The position numbers and the translations under genes are program-made. This document shows, piece after piece, positions 58,001 to 64,000 of a DNA stretch of 64,000 bases. Within the stretch, counting starts at the first letter, position 1; each line of letters begins with the position of its first letter. Source of the stretch: Ramazzottius varieornatus (taxonomy: Eukaryota; Tardigrada; Eutardigrada; Parachela; Ramazzottiidae); NCBI GenBank assembly GCA_001949185.1, contig BDGG01000003.1:1033530-1097529 (forward strand). Direction: 5' to 3'. Below the pieces are notes generated by a model. That model was not told the DNA's origin. It saw only the letters and a program-made list of their open reading frames with translations, and searched no databases.

Positions 58001-60641
58001 TCTTTCGCTCCTATCTGAGAAACTTTCAACTCTTGGTTTGCTGCTTGAATACTTTTTTCGAGCGCAATTATTTTGAGAAAAAGTTAGTCAGGTTCTTGAT
58101 GTTTTTTTACAGGTGTCGAACTGGGAGGACCGGAAGTGGGGCTGTCAAATTCGAGGTGAGTCTGCTCGAAATTTCGGATTGGATGATTTTGGTTTTTGCG
58201 AATGTGGATGATGATAACGATCCAACGCTGATTGTCGGTGATGTTATTTTGAATCAAACGAGCTTTTTAACCCTGACTTCCACTTCCGGTTCAGACTATT
58301 GGACGACTTCGATTGCCGAAGGTTCTTCAAGTTCAGCTTTGGTTTTTGTTCTGTAGATTGGCTTCGATGTGGAACTGCTAGCCGGGATGGAAAGGATTCT
58401 CAACTGACGCTCTAGAATATTTTTGTTTTGAAGAGATGACTTTCGGTTGTCGAGAGATTCCTCAGTTCGGTGCTGAACCGTATTCTTGTTTTCGTCTTTT
58501 GGTTCGCACTATTTTACGAATGTGAGTTTTCGGTCGAGTGTGATACTGGAATTGAAGAACCCTCTGTGCATCGGTCGAAGAAAAATTTATGAGCGAGTGT
58601 TTCGGCTGAAGTTATGAGAATCAACGAGACTAACGAACTTGAGACTCATTTCAGTAGAATTGTAATCTTAATTTCGGTCTTCTTTTGGCTCTGAGTATCT
58701 AACGCAAGACCACGATGAGTTTACTGTGTTCGCGTAAAAGAAAAAAATGTCTATCGAGGGAATAGATTTTTGTGAACCGATTCGCCATCTTGCACCTTAC
58801 ACAATGCTCCGGGATTCAGGCACGTGTACAGAACCATCAAGACGCTGGAAGCAAGAAGATCGCGTTTGCCGGTGTCTGTGATGGAAAATACGCTATGGAT
58901 GAGGTACCAGTCGGCAAGGGCCGCAAGGCTATTGTGCTACTGCGATATCACAATATCCAAACTTGGGCTCCGTCTGTCCACAGTCTACAGTATCTTAGCT
59001 CGCGCAGTACTTCCGCCAAATCTCCCTAAACACCAGTAGGATCGACTTCCAAGTCCCCCCTCCCGCTGATTGATTTTCCATTGTCAATACGCCCCGTGCT
59101 TTTCCGCACAAGTTAAGAAGTAAGAACAATGTAAAATAATCATTGTCCTTTTCGACCCTTTGTCGGATCGGTTATGGTGCACTGTATGATTTGTAGCATC
59201 GTAGAAGATGGGTTATGGAATTCGAGGAAGATAAAGCGTGACAATGGTGGAGGTAACCATGATCTATTGATACAATTGCTGACCCGGGTGGTTAATGAAT
59301 GATGTTTGCTAGATGGGTCCAGTGTTCAATTGGGTGGAATATTCCACTACGGAGAGCGAGTTGACAGCTGACCTCCTGTGTAGACCGTCGAGAGCTCAAG
59401 GAAGCGTCAGCATTTTGCCGCCGACTACTGTCGGATTTCTTCCGACCTGGGTGCCGCGAGTAGTGCCGGGCAGCCTAAATTTCTCTGTTCCCGCTCGAAT
59501 CTCAGGCTTGAGGATAAGGAGATCAGTGCTGGTCCCGGAAGTTCCCCTGTACTCTCCGACACGGTCACCTAATGATCGAGATACACCTGAGATCGGGACT
59601 ACTTCGGCAAACGATTTAGGTAATTTAGGTAATTTGCCGCAGATAATGATGCAACGGGAAAGCAGTTTGATGCTCAACCGCGGGTGGAGTATCGATCAAT
59701 GCTCTGATATTTAGGTATTTCTCTGCTTGAGCAGTGGGTTTCTTGAACGGGTTATGAGCAGTGGCGCACTGCAACATAAAAAATGTCAGTCTGACACACC
59801 GTGGTTGTCATCTCAAGTAATTCACAGAATTACAGTTTCCAACGTCTCAGGGTTGAAACGCTGTCAGTATCGAACGCGATCTAGCTGCAGGGAGAAAAAC
59901 CGGAGCCTTCCGGGACCAACAGCAATTTCCTCCAAGTCGAAGAGACTACCCTGCAGCCACGTCGTTGGGCTCGCCGATGAGCGTGCGTGTGCGGGACCCA
60001 CGATCAAAACATACCAGGCAACCGCTTATGGCTGTTAGCTGACATAAGACGTTGGGTTTTATGCTGTCTTAGTACGAATAGTGACATTTAGTGGTTACAC
60101 CAATGAGCAACAGTCGTACCAGTGTGGGTGGACCCACACTGGTTGGACCCACACTGGTTGTACCAGTGCGTACCTGCTGTGTACTTCGCTGTAACTGCGA
60201 GATTATCGAGTAATTGCCAATTGCCACAGGACAGCTTTCTCACAATCTTCTTTTGACAGTGCAGAGGCGCTAAACAAGATAGCGAATGATGTGTTGAGAT
60301 GTATTTCCTTTCTATTCAACTCTTCATTTGTTTCTGGCCCGGCGACTGCGTCTTTCCACTTGTGTTTCCTTCACACACCGTCAATTAGTTTATGACAGGT
60401 CAGTGCCACAGTCGTGCCGAAAGAAGGAACGTATGTGACAAAATTTTTGTCCAACGTCAAACTCTTTGAAAATTCAACGTCGGAAAAGATAGCGGCCACT
60501 CAATCCTTGTCAGCGTAAGCACACAGACAGTACGTTCTAACGTGTACAGCTGTAATTTCTCTTTGCTGCTCGTATGGCGCAGTCCTTCGGAAAAACATTT
60601 ATACATCTAACCGGCACTCACAACTGCTCGAATAAAGTACG
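55095..60641. other. 5.5 kb without a convincing gene
   Basis: Many splice-like signals are present; for example ATGGCGGCTGAGCTCGG at 55626, with a GTGAGT donor, and TTCTTGCAG near 55858. Joined frames hit stops quickly, and no family is recognised. Plus-strand open frames at 57982-58356, 58772-59029 and 59313-59714 show no domain. It could be a non-coding transcript, a fast-evolving gene, or decayed sequence. A near-perfect palindromic cluster, ACCAGTGTGGGT-GG-ACCCACACTGGT plus a second half, sits at about 60118-60160. Confidence 0.4.
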
Positions 60642-62681
60642 ATGTGGAGGAATTTTGTGAGTCCACTTTTTATTATCGTACTGTACCACATCTCAGGGAC
60701 CACTGCCACCATCCGGTATTATTCCTCGTACACCTCATATGGAACGGTTAGTTCGAACCAACATTGTCGTAGTCCGCTGTCTGATTCCACCACGCTCCTA
60801 CTTTTCATCTCTACAGGGCGACACGACCATCCAGCTCTTTCACAATGCCGGCGGACCTTTACAACCTCATCAAAAATGGATTGCAGAGTGCTTTGACGGT
60901 AAAACATTTTTTTCTGTTTTTTCCGGCGCACCAGAAGATAACTCGTTCTTGTGTCCTCAGGTGAAGCGGCAACGGGAATACAGTGAGCTGCAACCAACAG
61001 AATCTTTTACCCAGAAAGCATTTTTTATAAACCGGATGACGAATACAGTACATGAGTAACCAGATGAGAATATCTAATTTCAGAGACCAGGTAGCCGACT
61101 ACAAGCGGATCACTGCTTTGTGGTGTCGGTTCACATTCGTGAATAAGCCAGCAAGTGGAGGTCGTTACCCATACTACCCAAGGTACGTCATCTCCAAGAA
61201 TTACTTCCGATTGAGGTGTCTGGCTGTGCTCATTATTCTTTTTCGATCAAGCTGTCATGTGCGAAACATGACCGACTTCTTCTTCTGTTTCGACCCTCAA
61301 CGATCAGCATTGACTGTCAACACCTTTATGACGGCTGTATGGGACTCCGAGTCGATGTTCTTCGTGAACCGGCTGGTTCGTGGTGGCCCAGATGCTGCTA
61401 ACGACACCATTCAACCGTACAAATGCTGCAAGACGCCACCAGGTTAGGATATCTACACAGCCACATTGATTAACACTTTCAGCACGATCGTTTTCATGTT
61501 TGCAGAATACTACCGTCATCTTTGTGTATACAGCAATTTTATTGGCTGGTACCGTGTTGCGGAGGCTGGTCCAACCAATAGGCAATTTTCGAAATTTCAT
61601 AATTCGGATAATTGGCAGGCCATGAACGCCAAATCTCGAAAAGGTCGTCCTGATTTTCTTCTGACCGCACTGATGACTACAAAATTTATCCCAGGCTCGG
61701 CTTCGGTAGATAAGACTATCCCCAGTGCTCCAGTTTTTTTCTAAGCGAATACCGTGCACGTGTCTCGCGCGAAGAGACGAAAGACCAAATTTCACCAAAA
61801 CCACCCGAAACCGTAGAAAAAATTTCCAGCGTACAAAAAAATTCTGCTGGCCGCTGGTCATTAAGGTGAATAAAACCGAGTGATTGTATACACAAAGAGG
61901 ACGGTCGTACGCAGAGTGTTAAAGTACCTGCACCATCTTTATATAGGCTACTACATTGACTACACCTCGTGCTACTACGTTCCGACTCATGATATCTATT
62001 GGGAGTACTACGACTCACCTTCGCACAACATTGTCTATTGTAGGCAAGTCTGAAGATCCGAGCTCTCAGAATTTTGTTGGTCTTGACGCCTTATCACGTG
62101 CTTTTTACACATTGATGTCCGATGTTTCATGTGTTATTCAGAAACGGATTCGTTATAACGGGATGGGCGAAAAAAGTAAATCCCTGGAACAAAGAATGGC
62201 ATTTGGACTGGCTTCAGTGTTGTCGGGTTCGATGCTCTTGCGTTTCTACCATTATACTGTAGTATAACCAAACCGGGAATTAAACATCCCGAGCTGTCGA
62301 CGCACTTGTCTGACTTGGTTTGTACTGTAGGTTGGGTATGGTCCTCCTGCTGGCGAACTCCCACCGGACAACCCCGTCCAGTCCGGAATGCCATCGTACT
62401 CACGCTTGTCCGAGGAAATACCAGCCGGGTACCGTCATCGGTACCGTCGCTCAACGCATGACGAAGACGAATACCTGATGCGAGAAATCCGCTCTGAACC
62501 CTATCACGAGTACTACAATATGAGTCTGGAGTCAACGTTATCGCGGACTTCCTTGTCCGAAAGCATGCGATACAGGCGCGAACCCATTCCTAAGATTTAC
62601 AAACCGGTGAATGCCAGGACGCCCGTACATTCGATAAATAGACCGATTGGGTGTGAGTCCACTCACGCGCCATTGCGCTAG
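60642..62681 (+). CDS. Novel secreted Tyr/Cys/Arg-rich protein, 311 aa, with a 22-nt micro-exon
   Basis: Seven exons with consistent phases: 60642-60746, 60817-60898, 60961-60982 (22 bases), 61084-61182, 61252-61442, 61947-62032, 62331-62681. A signal peptide (NFVSPLFIIVLYHISGTTA) is followed by a Cys-bearing domain: KWIAECFDG, ALWCRFTFVNKPASGG, SCHVRNMTDFFFCFDPQ, QPYKCCKTPPGYYIDYTSCYY. A Tyr-rich link (VPTHDIYWEYYDSP) leads to a Pro/Arg-rich tail (YRHRYRRSTHDEDEYLMREI, SMRYRREPIPKIYKP). No second membrane segment is seen. I recognise no family. Arg-Arg sites in the tail might be convertase targets. Intron 5 carries a MITE (61510-61907). The agreement of six splice junctions is the main evidence. 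Confidence 0.68.
61510..61907 (-). mobile_element. MITE copy C (inverse of 1134-1618), inside an intron
   Basis: Starts TA-CTACCGTCATCTTTGTGTAT and ends ATACACAAAGAGGACGGTCG-TA. It is 398 bases against 485 in copy A, but otherwise close (TTATCCCAGGCTCGGCTTCGG, AACGCCAAATCTCGAAAAGG). Outside the TA, the flanks AACACTTTCAGCACGATCG and CGCAGAGTGTTAA are also shared with copy A, giving outer TTAA boundaries at 61470-61473 and 61919-61922. Confidence 0.85.
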
Positions 62682-63658
62682 CTGATCTGTTGTTACTTAT
62701 CATTTGGAAACCTACGGATAGAGAGGGCAAATGAAAAAAATCATCTCGAACTGTCCGTTTTACTCCTGTGCAACTTAAAATGGCTACAAACATCAAGATG
62801 TTGGTCCTAGTGGGGAGGTCTGATGACCAACGCGCACCTTTGCGCACCCATAGGCACCAATAGACCACCCACACAAAAATTGATTATGCAACCGGAGTTC
62901 CATATCCAAACCAGAACGCGTCAGTGTGGGTTGACTACATAGTGGAAAATGTGTAAACAGTAATAATATCGAAAATGTCGAACAACAGCCTGTACGCCGA
63001 TTAAAATAGATGAAGGAGAACCAAGGTGTCCATACTGCACCCCTACTACTCGTATTCTCTGTGGGAGAACTGTCAATAACTCGGACCCACGTTCAGTTAA
63101 CGATACTAATCAGCGGAAGTAACCATCGAGGACATAAGGCGAGCTTCTTGATTTCCAGCCAAAAACGTGACGTTTCAGCCCGCTGGAGGCCTCTGCTGGC
63201 GGACGTAGAAGAGCCCTTAGCCGATCGTTTGATCGCTCTGACTGAGGACTATCCGCAATGATCGGACTGAAAGCCGGCAGAGCTTGCCATGCAGCAGTAA
63301 ATTGCTGATTCATACGGGTGCCTAGCAAGCTCTTGCGGATAGTTCCATCATACCAAATTGCTCTTATTGCTGGCCGTGCTGGCTCCAGTGTTGAACAAGT
63401 ACGGGTATCAGTGAGACTTTTAGCTGGCGTACCGGGTAAAGTATACTTCGTACAACTTTCAACTTTTGAATCAAACAGGATTAACAGGATTAGTAATTGA
63501 GGTGAGGTACCTCGAGCACGTGTTTTACTTCAGGCTGTCTGAGATGGCCAAAAGCTTCGATAAATAAAAATAGACTCTTGATCCACCTGTCCTGTTTGTT
63601 TGTCAGTAGTCTTCTCCAAACTTGCGGCTGAAAGCTTTACGCGATATCTGGACGGAAG
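62682..63658. other. Intergenic region before the serpin
   Basis: No gene supported. A plus-strand open frame at 63010-63261 has no family match. Nothing else seen. Confidence 0.45.
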
Positions 63659-64000
63659 ATGCGTTTCCCGACAGTAGTTGGGCTCGTTGTGGCGGCGCTA
63701 TTGGTAGCGCTTTTTGCCAACGCAGCTCCATCTGGCAAAGGTAGGAGCATAATGTTGTACTCTCCCCGAAGGTGTTATATTGTTCGGACGGCAAAGACTA
63801 AATTCCGTGGAGTTTTCAAATTGAATGCTCATGGTATCTTTTTGTGTCTGAAGGTTCATCCAACAAGATGGCGGTCGGCAATCCTCAAGAAAGCCTGAAC
63901 CAGTTTTCGATAGACTTTTACAAGCAGATCACAGCCGACGCCAGTGAGACCACCAACGCCTTCTTCTCACCCATCAGCATCGCTTCGGCCTTGTTGCTGG
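63659..64000 (+). CDS. Serpin, N-terminal part (runs off the window)
   Basis: Exon 1 (63659-63740) encodes a signal peptide, MRFPTVVGLVVAALLVALFA then NAAPSGK. Exon 2 starts at 63854 after a 113-base intron and joins in phase 1 as GSSNKMAVGNPQESL. It continues NQFSIDFYKQITADASETTN and AFFSPISIASALLL at the window edge. The F/Y-K helix A and NAFFSPISIASAL (strand 6B / helix B) are the standard serpin start. The reactive loop lies beyond the window, so target protease or non-inhibitory role cannot be judged. The signal peptide makes it a secreted serpin. Confidence 0.88.

Noticed and set aside
55560-58450. Multi-exon gene starting at ATG 55626
   Set aside because: Every GT-AG join tried ran into stops within one or two exons, and no protein family was recognised.

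Overview
This window is animal (metazoan) nuclear DNA. Genes on both strands are split by short GT-AG introns, many only 48 to 110 bases. The recognisable products are animal families: an ABCG half-transporter, a two-pore potassium channel, a proprotein convertase, sialate O-acetylesterase, extracellular Cu/Zn superoxide dismutase, a class A GPCR, a Mad3/BubR1-like checkpoint protein, GDP-mannose 4,6-dehydratase, a C1orf50 homologue and a serpin. The compact introns, secreted SOD copies and lineage-specific secreted proteins suggest a small invertebrate. A tardigrade is my best guess, but it is an inference. I saw no rRNA, tRNA, operon or CRISPR array.

Layout. 0-7.4 kb: repeat-rich, with the last exon of a Gly/Tyr-rich protein (-) and a small secreted His-rich peptide gene (-). 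7.4-13.5 kb: ABCG transporter (+, 5 exons) and K2P channel (+, 4 exons). 15.4-21.6 kb: ANF-receptor-like ectodomain gene (-), a lone SDR exon (+), and sialate O-acetylesterase (-, 8 exons). 21.8-24.7 kb: repeats, including a 568-base element with a 142-base internal tandem repeat. 24.7-30.4 kb: furin/PC1-like convertase (+, 11 exons), then two Cu/Zn SOD copies (-), one intact and one broken. 32.6-35.4 kb: C1orf50/DUF2452 gene (+) and a soluble ligand-gated-channel-like (AChBP-like) gene (+). 35.4-39.5 kb: transposon-rich. 39.5-42.9 kb: an intact GPCR (-) and a decayed paralogue (-) split by a hAT-type MITE. 44.8-45.6 kb: secreted Gly/Tyr/Asn-rich protein (-). 47.2-52.2 kb: Mad3/BubR1-like gene (-, 9 exons). 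53.4-55.1 kb: GDP-mannose dehydratase (+, 6 exons). 55.1-60.6 kb: no convincing gene. 60.6-62.7 kb: novel 7-exon secreted protein (+). 63.66 kb to the end: start of a serpin (+).

The genes do not form one pathway. A theme is secretory and cell-surface biology: convertase, SOD, sialate esterase, serpin, AChBP-like protein and several secreted low-complexity peptides. Small non-autonomous DNA transposons are dense, mostly in introns and intergenic DNA. Two sit in decayed or doubtful coding sequence.

Exon joins were chosen by hand from GT-AG signals and reading-frame phase. Internal exon edges may be off by a base or two, and no transcript evidence was available.
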